Shown: positions 1-10,108 of the stretch, piece by piece
Layout: every line of letters begins with the position of its first letter
Numbering within the stretch: the stretch's first letter is position 1
The notes under the pieces: generated by a model
Told to the model about the DNA's origin: nothing
Databases searched by the model: none
The model's input: the letters and a program-made list of their open reading frames with translations, nothing else
Made by a program: the position numbers and the translations under genes
From: Ustilago trichophora
Taxonomy: Eukaryota > Basidiomycota > Ustilaginomycetes > Ustilaginales > Ustilaginaceae
Direction of reading: 5' to 3'
DNA length: 64,000 nucleotides
Assembly: GCA_900323505.1 (NCBI GenBank)
Contig: OOIN01000048.1
Span: forward strand, 347,248-411,247

Positions 1-814
1 AGTGCCATAACCTTGCTCCTCCCTTCCCGCGACGCGCAGATGCCACAGTCCACAGCAAGAAAACTGCGCTGTTGACCGCCACCACAGGAACCACAGCCTG
101 TTTGGCCGGAGAAAGATCCAAATACCTCTCGGCAAGAATGATATAACTCCTCCCGACAAACTCTGTCACGCCTTGAGGCAGGTGAAGCTGTTGACACCAT
201 CCGACGAGGTACTGCATGCGAAGACCTAATCTTTGGGCGGTTTCTTGCTGCTTTGCCGCCATCAACGCTTTTTCCGTCACACCAGGACCCCATATTTCAC
301 CACCGCTGCTGTTGGAAGAATTGGAGGAGGAAGAGGAGGAAAAGAAGGAGGAGAGATGCGCAAATACGTCTCGAGAGCCGCGGATCTCGCTTGCGATATG
401 CTCGGTTTCTCGTAAGGAGTAATAAGCAGCTCCGGTAAAGGTGAGGGCGGAGAATCCGAATAGGAACAGGAGAGCACGTGTGATGGAGGGTTGTTGTGGA
501 GCCGATGCTGAGGATGATGGATTAGGATCGTTGGCGTGGTAAATTGTTGCAAAGCCTTGTTCGTTGTCTAGCCTGATCGTGCGTCGCCGCGAGGAGGAGG
601 GGCTGAGGCGGGCGAAGGAGTTGGTCGATGTGGACAGCAATCTCGCTGAATGCAGGATCGAGATGGCTGGATGTATTGACGAAGCTGAGTATCTGCTTGT
701 CCATGAGGAGCCAAGCTGAGTCGCTGTGCCAGTGGCAACATCGTGAAGAATCCTGCACATTGGCTTGACCTGCGCCAGGCCTCGAAAGGAGGCTGTCAGC
801 CCGTGTCGTAGCAT
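1..814 (-). CDS. Rhomboid-like mitochondrial protease (PCP1/PARL type), 5' part only
   Basis: A minus-strand frame stays open from an ATG at 814 to the left edge (about 271 residues), so the gene is cut by the window. Residues 1-25 look like a mitochondrial presequence (MLRHGLTASFRGLAQVK, basic and hydroxylated, no acids). There is a membrane segment at about 114-132 (ALLFLFGFSALTFTGAAYY), a Ser/Asn-rich loop at 155-170, and a second hydrophobic stretch at 239-257. The order presequence, first TM, soluble loop, second TM after a conserved basic/aromatic stretch matches PCP1/PARL rhomboids of the mitochondrial inner membrane, which process cytochrome c peroxidase and Mgm1/OPA1-type substrates. 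The catalytic Gly-x-Ser and His segments would lie left of the window, so the identity is inferred from the N-terminal half. A second in-frame ATG at 760 is an alternative start. Divergent from NUS1. Confidence 0.5.
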   Translation of the reverse strand, partial: MLRHGLTASFRGLAQVKPMCRILHDVATGTATQLGSSWTSRYSASSIHPAISILHSARLLSTSTNSFARLSPSSSRRRTIRLDNEQGFATIYHANDPNPSSSASAPQQPSITRALLFLFGFSALTFTGAAYYSLRETEHIASEIRGSRDVFAHLSSFFSSSSSSNSSNSSGGEIWGPGVTEKALMAAKQQETAQRLGLRMQYLVGWCQQLHLPQGVTEFVGRSYIILAERYLDLSPAKQAVVPVVAVNSAVFLLWTVASARRGKGGARLWH

Positions 815-1239
815 CTTTTCGAAAGCGCCTGTATGTCGCAGGGTTGATATTTTCGTCTGTGTTTTGCGAATGAGCTGGTTCTATCTTGACATCTTGCGAA
901 TCGAGCTATTGAGTGATGGTACAGGATGGAGTTTGAAGAACAAGATGGTCATCGTAAGGGAAAGTTGGGTTGGACCCTTAGAAAGCTTTACGTGCGGGAA
1001 GAAAGAAAATAGACCGAATTCCGAAAAAAAGAGTTTTAAGCTCTTGGTTGCGCACTGCTGGAAACCCTGAAAACGCGCCGCCGTGGAGCTTACCGACATT
1101 GTTCCACCATCATCAAGATCCCTGTCTAGTGATCCTCGCCTTTGTCTCAACGGATCCGAACCAGCCTCAATATGGAGGTATAGACGCAAGTTTTTAGTGT
1201 TCAACTGGTCCGAGCCGATTTTTGGAAAGGAAAGCGGTC
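815..1239. promoter_or_regulatory. Divergent intergenic region, rhomboid-like gene / NUS1
   Basis: About 425 bp between two divergent start codons; it must hold both promoters. No clear TATA element or repeat was recognised. Confidence 0.5.
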
Positions 1240-1932
1240 ATGGCGACTTCCACACGAGGAGGTGCAACTGCACCGTCAACCAGCAGTACAGGACGAATGA
1301 CGTCTCTCCTCCTAACCCCATTCCTAGCACTCGCATTTGTGCTCTTGCATGTCGTATACGAGGTCAATCTCTTTATCCGTCAGGCCGGCAATGCGATCCA
1401 ATCGACGCTCAAGAGTGCACCCAATCGCCCAGCATCTTCGTATACATCACTTCAAGACCTTCTCGATGCGCACGAATGCCCCGCTTCCACAATCCGCGTG
1501 CCCAAGCATCTGGCTATGGTACTCGCCGACACTGCACCGTCGTCAATACGGCTGTATGTTTCAACGCTGTTTATGCGCTTACGTCAAGCACAGGCACTAG
1601 CACCAGCACCAGCACCAGCACCAGCACCAGCACCAGCAAGGGGAGACATCTGGCAGGAGTTCAGATGGCAATACGATGCAGCGGTCGAAGCGAAGCACGC
1701 CAGCGACGTAGCTGCGGCTGTTCATCTTGCCAGGATCAGCGGGGTGCGAGAGTTGAGTGTATATAGGAGGAAGGAGTGGTCGCGAGAGACGGTGCAAGGG
1801 TTGTGTAGGATTTTGGGAGGCGGGTATGGGACCAAGGTCAATTTTGCGCTGGCGGAACGAGGCGAAATGAAAGAAAAAGTAGAGAAGGAGAAGGAATCGA
1901 CGCGGTCAAAGTATGCCGAGTTGAGGCGAAGG

Positions 1933-1975
<43 letters not shown>

Positions 1976-2679
1976 CGACGACGAAAGCAGCACATGACTC
2001 TAATACAACAAAGAGTAGCGATAGCTCGAGTGGTGGATCTCCCGCTTCGAGCGATTCAGAGATGGGAGGACCTTCGTCGTTGGATGAGACTTTGGCTTCG
2101 TCGTATACTGTCGATAGCGAACTTGATCTGATGCAGGAAGCATTCGATGCTTCCGTAGATCTTCGTATCGGTCTCTATCCTATCACGACAAAGCGCGACC
2201 TTTCCACACCAGCAGCATCATCGACCCTACTCGTCACTCTCCTAAGTGCCAGCGATAGCGAGACGCGATTCACGTCTATCATCAGCACGCTTATCCGCCG
2301 TCTTACGCATATCTACTTTTCCCAGATTCTCATCCCCGACATCGACTCTGCTTGCACTTGGTCAAAGCGACGATTTTCCGCATCAACGCTACGCAAATCC
2401 TGGGTGTCGAAACGCCAACTTTTCACCTCTCGTCTCGACGTAGCCGAGGTGAACCGTACACTGGAAACGGAGGGGTATATGGGCGAACCCGATCTGTTGG
2501 TAATTCACGGAACCATCAGGTCCGGAGTGAGGATGCTGTACGGCTTCCCAGCTTGGCCAGTGCGACTTTCGGATCTGTTTTACGACGATAGCATCCAATC
2601 GAGAAGAGGATACGACGGACAAGACTTTGTAAAGGCGCTTAGGAAGTTTGGCAAAACTCAACATCGATACGGTAGATAG
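1240..2679 (+). CDS. NUS1: NUS1/NgBR-type subunit of cis-prenyltransferase (dehydrodolichyl diphosphate synthase complex)
   Basis: 479 residues from the ATG at 1240; the frame opens slightly earlier only at a TTG. The protein is the non-catalytic partner of the cis-prenyltransferase that makes dehydrodolichyl diphosphate at the ER for N-glycosylation. A transmembrane segment spans about residues 20-46. The conserved C-terminal domain shows PDLLVIHG and GFPAWPVRLSDLFY, and the protein ends with RYGR, matching the C-terminal RxG motif that NUS1 proteins contribute to the active site. Two low-complexity inserts are unusual: an Ala-Pro run at about 120-134 and a run of about 19 Thr at about 231-249 encoded by an ACA microsatellite, followed by a Ser-rich stretch. 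They separate the membrane anchor from the catalytic-partner fold and make the protein longer than typical homologues. Confidence 0.85.
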
Positions 2680-4146
2680 AGGTCTGTAAACAGCATCGGT
2701 ATGCGTTACATACATCCTCTTTTTTTTTTCTTTCTCAGTGTGTGGTGTGGGATTGTGAGAAGAAAGTCAGGTGTTGAAAATAGCCCGATCTGGGAGGGTC
2801 AATCGGAGCTATACTTTTGCCAGATCCAACCCAAAATGCCACACCTACTGTATGCATATGCATCTCTCTCAAGTCACAAACCCCACAGAAAAAAAAAAAG
2901 GCTTGGCGATCGCAGTGGAAGCGCTACAGTAGGGGAAAAAAAAATATAAAACAAAAAAAAACCATGATTCTCTTCTTTCTTTGCGTATTTCTTACACACC
3001 ACTCGACCGCGCAGATTGCCGACCATGAACTTGTGCGGGTGAAGCGGATTGAAAAGCTGTCTGTGAGCCTTGGATTGAAGGGAAGTCTAATGAGGTGAAA
3101 GCGGAATTCGGGCATCACACAGGATGAGCTAAGCAAAGCTGGCATAACATCGACAACAAATTGGAAAAATGTACGGTAAGCCCGTAGTTGTTGTGTCGCC
3201 TGTCCCCCAGTTGCGAGTAAAGATTTACGTCGGCTTTTTAAAGTGATGCGTTGAGGAGAGTTGAAACAATACTATCCCAGTGTACCTGGTAATGACAGCA
3301 AGCAGTGTTGAGAGGGTTTTTTTAAAAGACCATGTGCCGTCTTTGCATGTTGAAAAGTATAGCCTTTGGATGAGGTGTACGGCAAAACAGGATATAGCAC
3401 ATGTTGTCTTGTTCTGGCTGACTGGCGACTGTGCCTAGAAGCTTGGCTGATGACATTCAACATGCTGTCAAATATTCACAGCTCGACAATCGATGATTCT
3501 CTGTGTACAAATTTGTATTCTGTGTAGGAATGTGCGGAATGGCTTCCAGAGTGTGGGAACAAAATAATGTGATGGAACGTGCCGAAAAAGCGCCATTTTT
3601 GTTTTTTTTTGTGCCGAACAAAAAATGTCGCGGCTTTGCTTGGAGAAACGCAAATACGAGCTTGTCTAAGCTTGCAGCGAATCAAGTAGAATCAGCGGCA
3701 CAACCACCACCAAGGGTGGAGCAAGGCAAGGGTCCCGGTTCCGTTCGGATTGCCCCCCTGTTCAGTGGTTACTGTAGAACCTTGCTCTTCTCTCTCCGTT
3801 GAGTTTCGATCCACTTTGATTAGAATGCAAACTATCAAAATTCCAATGTGAATCCCTTTTGACCGTTTGTGTGCGGATGGATGGATGGAATCCTCACCAA
3901 GAAAAGAGAGCTCCAACCATCCCCGCACAGTTGCACTCTTGCTCCGCACTGTACTGTAAGCTAGCCGACGACACAGGAACACAATTTGAATAAAATTAAA
4001 ATTAAATTTGAAATGCAGGCTGCAATTCCAACGACTCGTGACCCAACTTTTTTTTGCCATTGACATGCCAAAAAGTCCGCTCGCTCCGCCCAAATTCCTT
4101 CCGAAATCGATGGTCGGACCAAACTCTCTCTCTTTTAATATCACTC

Positions 4147-4161
4147 TACAGTACTGTACAG
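4147..4161. repeat. Palindromic TACAGTACTGTACAG element
   Basis: Overlapping TACAGTAC and GTACTGTA form a near-perfect inverted repeat. Related copies lie at 4753-4768, 7654-7664, 9009-9016, 17378-17389, 27205-27220, 46143-46150, 56071-56079, 57130-57137, 57150-57157 and 63647-63659. All but 17378 (inside SEN54) are intergenic. Confidence 0.6.
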
Positions 4162-5100
4162 CGGAAGGTGATGCAAATGACCGGTGAGAAGTGTGATCCA
4201 CGGAAAAGAAACTGGTCCGGGCGGCGTACTGTAGAATGAAAGCACAAAAAGAGAGACAGAGAGAGAGAGCTCGCTTGAGTTTTTCTTGTCTTGGCTGGTC
4301 TCTTTTCCAACATGAGCAAAATGCCTCCTTGCCGCACTTTGATATATACAATATCCCTACATGTCAACAACTCTTCCCTGTTCTTGAATGTACACCGAGA
4401 TCGTATACCCTATACAGAAGCGACAACCAGCAGTACAGTAGCGATAAAAAAAAAAACGACATGCCAACCAACCAAAGAGACACCACGCGGATGCTTGGTA
4501 AGCTGGACCCTTCTCCCCTCTTGACCAACCGCGGAATTAGAGCTCGCTCACAAAAGATGGAGAGGCTGTGTTCACCATTACGCTAGCCCCACATGTAACG
4601 TGTATTCAGTACACATGCGCGATGATGCCGATTCACAAAGCGGAGCCCACTTTGTTCGGTTCGGAAGACGGGGATACTTTGTTACTGTTGCAACCGGAAT
4701 GTCAGGTCAAGCGGAGTCCTGGATGCAACACCTCTTTTTCTTTTCATTTTTTTACTGTACAGTACTGTGGTTTTTCTTTCTTTACCGAGGCTTGGAACGC
4801 CAAATGTCAAGCAGTGCAATTGGCCGAGGTCGAGACCGTCTGCTTGTTGTTAACCAACAACCGGCATGTCGATCTTCCTGTCCGAATCGTGCCTCACCTC
4901 ACCTGTTTAGCATCGTGGCACGGTCCTTCGTCTGTCTCTGCTTCTGCTCCCTCCTCCTATCCAATACAGTACACACACACTCAGACGTGCTCGCTCATCA
5001 CATCTGCAACCTTTCAACGTGGTACCTTTTCTTCACACAGCTCGGCATCTCAACCCGCTCGAAATGAAAAACCCAAGGCACTTGATCAATGTCCGCATTT

Positions 5101-5102
<2 letters not shown>

Positions 5103-5134
<32 letters not shown>
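5103..5134 (+). repeat. Poly(T) tract, 32 nt
   Basis: Uninterrupted run of 32 T on the plus strand, the longest homopolymer in the window, about 650 bp upstream of the FAS1 start codon. It could be a nucleosome-depleting tract or a length-variable locus. Confidence 0.9.
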
Positions 5135-5785
5135 CTTTCTTGTTTCTCTTTCTTCCTCTCGTCTCAGGCTCCTCCCTCCACATAGCTCTAAGCGAGGTCT
5201 CAAGTCACATCCCCTCTTCCATCCTTTCTTGGCTGTCGTGTCCCTTCCAACACTGCGTTTGCCGGCTCACCGCGTTTGCTTACCATGTCGAAAAGGCTTG
5301 GCTCTCAAACCTTTGTGACCCCTCCTCCACCTTTTTCTGAACATGGCGGTTTTTCTTTGGCGAGATGGAGACCTTCCGCCGCTGTCCAGTTGGGCCTCTC
5401 CCTGTACTTGACACAGGAATGTCTTGCTCTCATGCTTGGCCCCGTGCTCCTCCAGTTTCAGGGCTCCTTGCTTGCGATGCGTTGGGAAACCAGTCGGTAG
5501 ACGCCCCCTCTCCGTCCGTCCCCGTGTGCTTTGTGGGATGCCGAAGCTTGCGCCCATTCGACTGCGATCCGGACGGACCAATATGGACGGGGGATGGATG
5601 CCAAAAGGTGGATGCTCAATTCTTGGCCTCTCCACCGCAGTCCCCCATCCAATCCAATATAACCCTTCCTCCTCTAAGGATTTCCCCCCTTTCTTGACCA
5701 TATACGTCGATACCCGCAGCTCTTCTTTTCTTTTTTTCCCAACACACACACATCCACATCACCTGCTCTTCCCCCCCCTCTGAAA

Positions 5786-7058
5786 ATGAAGTTCCTTGCT
5801 GCTCTCACCCTCGCCCTCTCGGCCACCGCCGGCGCTCTCGCCCAGAGCAGCGGCAACGCTACCGCCTTTGCAGAGGGTCTTCTTGGCGCTCTTCGTGCCA
5901 ACAACCTCTCGATGCTCGCCGATGCCGTCGGTAACAACTCCCAGGCTCTGCTTGGCGCTCTTCAGGGTGGAAACAAGACCGTCCTCGCTCCTAGCAACGC
6001 CGCTTTCATGGCTCTCGGCAACAACGTTGACAACCAGACTTTGATCGCTACCATTGCCTACCACGGTAAGTTCAGTTCCCCGAATAGCACAGACAAAGTT
6101 TTACAGGTCGTGGCTTACTGGTTTGCACAGCATTACTGACTTTGTTTGTTTTGTTCTTACCCCCCCTTCTTTTCCCTTCGGTTGTGCAGTCCTCAACGGT
6201 TCGTACACCGACAACACGATCGGCACCAACAACAAGACGATTGCGGCTTCTGCTCTGAGCATGTCGCAGTTTGTCAGTCTTCCTCGCAACCGTAGTCAGG
6301 TGGTTGTACTTTCCAAGCATGCCAACAACAACACTGCGTATGTGCAGCTTGCCTCTGGCAACGTTTCTTTCGCCATGGCAGGCGATGGACCTCAGTACCA
6401 GAACATTCGTGTACAGCCTATTGAGCAGGTTCTCACGATTCCTCCCAACACCAGTGCTGTTGCTGGTGAGCTGGGAGCATCTCAACTCGCCACTCTGCTC
6501 ACCAATGCCAACCTGGTTGAGGCGCTCGACAGTTCGGTCGTCACCGTATTCGCGCCTACCAACCAGGCGATTCAGCAGGTTCAGTCCACCGTCGAGGCAG
6601 CTACCGAGCAGCAGCGTACTGCTGTTTTGTTGAACCACGTGGTCAATGGAACCGTGGTTTACTCTACCAGTTTGGCCAACACCAAGAATGCGATTTCGGC
6701 TGCTGGAAACGAACTCATGTTCATGACCAACTCGAGCGGTGCCTACGTTCAGTCGGGTAACATTACCGCCAAGATCGTCGCCAGCGATTACATCGCCAAG
6801 AACGGCGTCGTCCACGTCATCGACCGCGTCCTCGTCAACACTACCCAGAACACGGCTGCCGCTTCGTCCGCTTACGCTGCTGCCACCTCGATGGCAGGAA
6901 CTCAGACCGCTGCTCCCGGTGTAGGCCCTACCGCTTCTGGCTCGGGATCCGGTTCCGGTAACGGCGCAAGCGGTAACGGCGCAAACGCTCTTCAGGTCAG
7001 CTCGGGTGCCGCTGCTATCGCTGCTCTGCTCGGCTCCGGTTTCTGGCTCCTTGCCTAA
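5786..7058 (+). CDS. Secreted fasciclin (FAS1) domain protein, probably GPI-anchored
   Basis: Two exons, 5786-6065 and 6190-7058, give 382 residues. The 124-nt intron has a GTAAGT donor, TACTGAC-like branch and GTGCAG acceptor, and joins a split Val codon. Residues 1-19 form a signal peptide. Two FAS1 repeats follow (about 25-165 and 170-320), recognisable from TVLAPSNAAFMAL and VTVFAPTNQAIQQV and from the domain-2 end GVVHVIDRVLV. There are many N-glycosylation sequons. The tail is Ser/Gly-rich and ends in a hydrophobic stretch without charged residues, typical of a GPI-attachment signal. FAS1 proteins mediate adhesion or cell-wall association at the cell surface; a specific partner cannot be named. 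Confidence 0.85.
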
Positions 7059-7797
7059 ATGGTTGTGTAGGCAGCCCCGCCTCCCCCCCAACATGGACTT
7101 TTGAAAAAGTTTATGTAGTATGCTTTGCTTCCCCCTTCCTTTTGTTCTGCCCTTCACAATATCGTCCTTTCGAACCATGTCAAACCGCAACCCAATCGTA
7201 GCATAACTTGGAACAAGGCCGAGCTACATTACCTCCCATCATCATCATCTTTGTCCCCGTTGATACCTCGTTCTACCCTCTCTCTTTTTCTCATCTATGC
7301 CAATTTCAACTCGTTTTTTTTTTAGGAACTGGACTACCATCAGCGTGTGCAATGCTTTTCTTGGTCTGAAACGGAAACCTGATTTGATCCCAAAGTCCAA
7401 CATGCGCAATCGTGTGGCTTCGAAGCCATGATAACCAACCACAGCACAGTGCACAAAGGAAAAACCTCGAACGGCTGACAGCAAGCCGAGTTTGCGGTAC
7501 CAAATTGTTGGCTTTTGCAAACAAAGGATGGTGGGAGAGTTTTCCGCGGAGAAGGGAGGAGGGAGGTGATGACGCTAGCAATGTTTTGGTTTGACAGGTG
7601 CACCTACCACCTCGTGATTTTTAACTCCGGTTGACTGTATCTCTGGCAGTTCTTACTGTACAGTTCAAGGGTTACAGCTTTGTGGGGGTAGATAGCCGAG
7701 CATCATATAAACACAGTATGCTTTTCAAACTGCATCTCGCACACATCGCACACTCGAAAAAAAAAGGAAAACAAACTCTCGAGGAGAAATCAACACA
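7059..7797. promoter_or_regulatory. Intergenic region with GST promoter
   Basis: No gene seen. A TACTGTACAGT element lies at 7654-7664 and a TATA-like CATATAAAC at 7704-7712, 86 nt before the GST start codon. Confidence 0.5.
7704..7712 (+). promoter_or_regulatory. TATA-like element CATATAAAC upstream of GST
   Basis: Lies 86 nt before the ATG at 7798. The same nonamer occurs on the minus strand about 100 nt upstream of the repetitive secreted-protein gene (55346-55354), which supports its use as a core promoter element. Confidence 0.45.
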
Positions 7798-8623
7798 ATG
7801 TCAAGCCCAAAAAATCTCCTCTACACAGCCAAAGTGTGTCCCTATGCAGCACGAGCCGAATTGGCATTGGCACTCGCCGGCATCCAACACGAAACCTTTC
7901 AAGTGGATCTGTTCAACAAGCCCGAATGGTACAACAAGGTGAATTCTGCTAGTAAAGGTGAGTTTGAGCCATGCAAGCGGGGGTTTGGAAGGGGGATGTT
8001 GCTGACAGTGTGTTATATTTTTTATGACTGATGTAGTTCCGGTGCTAGTTACGGATGTTGGAAGCGAGGATGAATTCAAGCTACCTGAATCGCTCGTGAT
8101 CGTGGAATACATAAACGATCTAACCTCTTCGCTTTTCCCTTCTTCATCGTCGCCCCAATTTCGCGCTGGTTCGCGCTACATTGTCGAGAGATACATCCAG
8201 CTCGTCCAACCGCATTACATCTCCACGGCTCTACGGGGAGATGCAACTTGTCTCCCCTCCCTTCGAGCTGGTTTGATCGAGTTCAATACACTGTTGCAAA
8301 GTTTCGACTCGAAGCAAAAGAGAAAGGGAAACTTTATCCAGAGTCAGACAAACTTCGGTTATGCAGATCTAAACATCGCCCCTTTCATCGCACGCATCTT
8401 GTCGGCTAGCAAACACGGCATCCTGCCCCAATCAGAGCTAGGCGGGCATATTCCGATTCACACAGAGATAGAACAAGGCGTGGATGGTCTGGAGAGGATC
8501 AAGAGTTGGTGGGATTCAGTTGAAACAGTGGAAGCGTGGCAGAAAGTTTGGAACGAGGAGGCGTATCTAGAGCCAGCTAAAAGAATGGTCGCTCAACGTG
8601 AAGCTGCCAGAACCAACAAGTGA
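7798..8623 (+). CDS. Glutathione S-transferase, omega-like/cysteine type
   Basis: Two exons, 7798-7957 and 8037-8623, give 248 residues; the 79-nt intron starts GTGAGT and ends GTAG, with a split Val codon that restores KVPVLVTDVG, the cis-Pro segment of the thioredoxin fold. The N-terminal domain (about 1-85) carries VCPYAARAEL with Cys14 in the position of the omega/DHAR-type catalytic cysteine, and PESLVIVEYI, the glutathione gamma-glutamyl binding motif. The rest is the all-helical GST C-terminal domain. Cysteine-type GSTs act mainly as thiol transferases, deglutathionylases or dehydroascorbate reductases in the cytosol; the substrate cannot be told from sequence. Confidence 0.85.
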
Positions 8624-9041
8624 AACTTTTCCAGGAAAAGAGGAGAGAGAACAAAGGGGGGCGGCAAACAAAGGTGGCGTCCCGGCAACTGTAACTTCTG
8701 TACACTGCTAGTCCGGATGAATGAAATTAGCTCCGAAATGATGATGATGATGAAGAAGAAGAAGAAGAAGAAGTCTTTCTCTCCGCCCGTACTGTTGGAC
8801 TGTATCAGGATAGATTTGCTGAATAGACAAGAGGAGAAGGTTTCTTTCCCAGCTAAGCAGCCAGCCAATCTGCCATGCCAGATGACGGTGTCGTATCAGC
8901 TCAAGAACTTTTCACCAACGTTCAACCATTGATATGCAAACCCGGGGGAAAAAAAGGGGGAAGAGAGCAATATAGAAAACTTCAAGAAAGCAGGTCCAAG
9001 TGATGCTATACAGTACACATCTCTCGAGCTGTTGGAGGACA
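8624..9041. other. Intergenic between convergent GST and SDR genes
   Basis: No gene seen; terminators of two convergent genes must lie here. It contains a short GATGAT/GAAGAA run (8739-8775) and a TACAGTAC element at 9009-9016. Confidence 0.5.
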
Positions 9042-9866
9042 CTATTCGTTCTTATAACCTTGCAAAACGTCGTCATTCCAAGTCACAAAGGCACCTTGTT
9101 CACCCAAACCTTTACCATCCTTTCCTTTCGGTTCGTGTCTGTTGCCCTTTGTAGCCAGAGCCGCGATGGTGTATGCGGGCTGTTGGGGTTTCAACAGCAT
9201 TCCGTCCCTGTGGAGGTCCAAGAATCTTTGCACTTCGTGCTGCTTCATCGCCTCTCTTCCTTGGGACCTTAGAAGGGTTTGCATGTCTGTATCGACGACA
9301 CCGGGTCTAACTGCGAAAGCGGCTATCGAGTCTTCCTCGTTTGCCAGGGTTCGACAGATAGCGTTCATCGCCGCTTTGGAAGCGTTGTACGCTCCCCAAG
9401 CTGCAATATTTCCCGTAGCAGCTCCGGAAGACACAAAAACCACCGTTCCCACGGAAGACTTGCGCAGGTGAGGAAGCGAACAAGACAAAGTGGTTACGAG
9501 CGAGATGGTGTTGATGTTGAGCGTCTCTGCAAACGAGTCGGGAGACAAATCCGACAGTTTCTCCGTGGATACAACACCAGCGTTGAGGATGACCGAGTCG
9601 AGACGACCGAATTTCTCAATCGCCTCGGAAACGGCACGAGTGTTGATGGAGGCTGATGTTACGTCGCCTTGGATGCAGATGAGCGAGGAAGCGTGCGAGG
9701 ACTGGAGATTGGATAGTTCGGGAGAGAGGGTGCGAGAGATGGTCACGACGCGAGAGGCGGGGAAGGGGGCGCTGGCGGAGGAGGAACCGGAAAGGAGAAG
9801 CTTGAGAATCGCCAGACCAAGACCTCGAGAGGCACCGGTGAGGAGGACCACTGGTTTGTCAGACAT
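9042..9866 (-). CDS. Short-chain dehydrogenase/reductase (IRC24/YIR035C, sepiapterin-reductase-like)
   Basis: 274 residues from the ATG at 9866, which places the Rossmann glycine motif TGASRGLG at residues 10-17 as usual for classical SDRs. NAG at 95-97, a Ser near 147 and the YNASK catalytic signature (Tyr160, Lys164) are present, and RPGVVDTDMQ follows. Spacing and the short N-terminus resemble the yeast YIR035C/IRC24 benzil-reductase group, NADPH-dependent cytosolic carbonyl reductases. The frame is open further upstream, so a longer protein is possible, but the upstream segment has no family match. Convergent with the GST gene. Confidence 0.8.
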   Translation of the reverse strand: MSDKPVVLLTGASRGLGLAILKLLLSGSSSASAPFPASRVVTISRTLSPELSNLQSSHASSLICIQGDVTSASINTRAVSEAIEKFGRLDSVILNAGVVSTEKLSDLSPDSFAETLNINTISLVTTLSCSLPHLRKSSVGTVVFVSSGAATGNIAAWGAYNASKAAMNAICRTLANEEDSIAAFAVRPGVVDTDMQTLLRSQGREAMKQHEVQRFLDLHRDGMLLKPQQPAYTIAALATKGNRHEPKGKDGKGLGEQGAFVTWNDDVLQGYKNE

Positions 9867-10108
9867 TGTGCGTGTGTGTAGAGCGAGGTGTGAGATGGTG
9901 GAAGGAAATGTAGGACGAGAGGCAAGAAGATCGTCGTCCAGAAATGAAAGAGAAGGCGCGCGCACGGGCATCTTGACAAATGCAGTAAAATGTGGAGCCG
10001 ATCCAAGGCCCGATGAAATTTTGCTCACCAAACAGATCCTACCGTGTACTGTCTTTGAGCTGGCAAAAGTTGCTCATTAGGTTACATTGGCATTAGACTA
10101 ATGGATTA

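Larger units (their letters stand above)
2680..5785. other. 3.1-kb gene-free region between NUS1 and FAS1 gene
   Basis: No open frame here looks like protein; the longest (3692-4351, minus) lacks domains. The stretch holds clustered palindromic TACAGTAC/TACTGTAC elements (3951-3958, 4147-4161, 4431-4440, 4753-4768, 4965-4972), an AT-rich patch at 3985-4015 and a long poly(T). It could contain a long promoter or a non-coding transcript for the FAS1 gene downstream; neither is shown by the sequence. Confidence 0.6.

Noticed and set aside
3692..4351. 219-codon minus-strand frame
   Set aside because: No domain, odd composition, no family motif, lies in a repeat-rich gene-free block; treated as chance.
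6072..7190. 372-codon minus-strand frame opposite FAS1 gene
   Set aside because: Antisense shadow of the strongly supported FAS1 exon 2.
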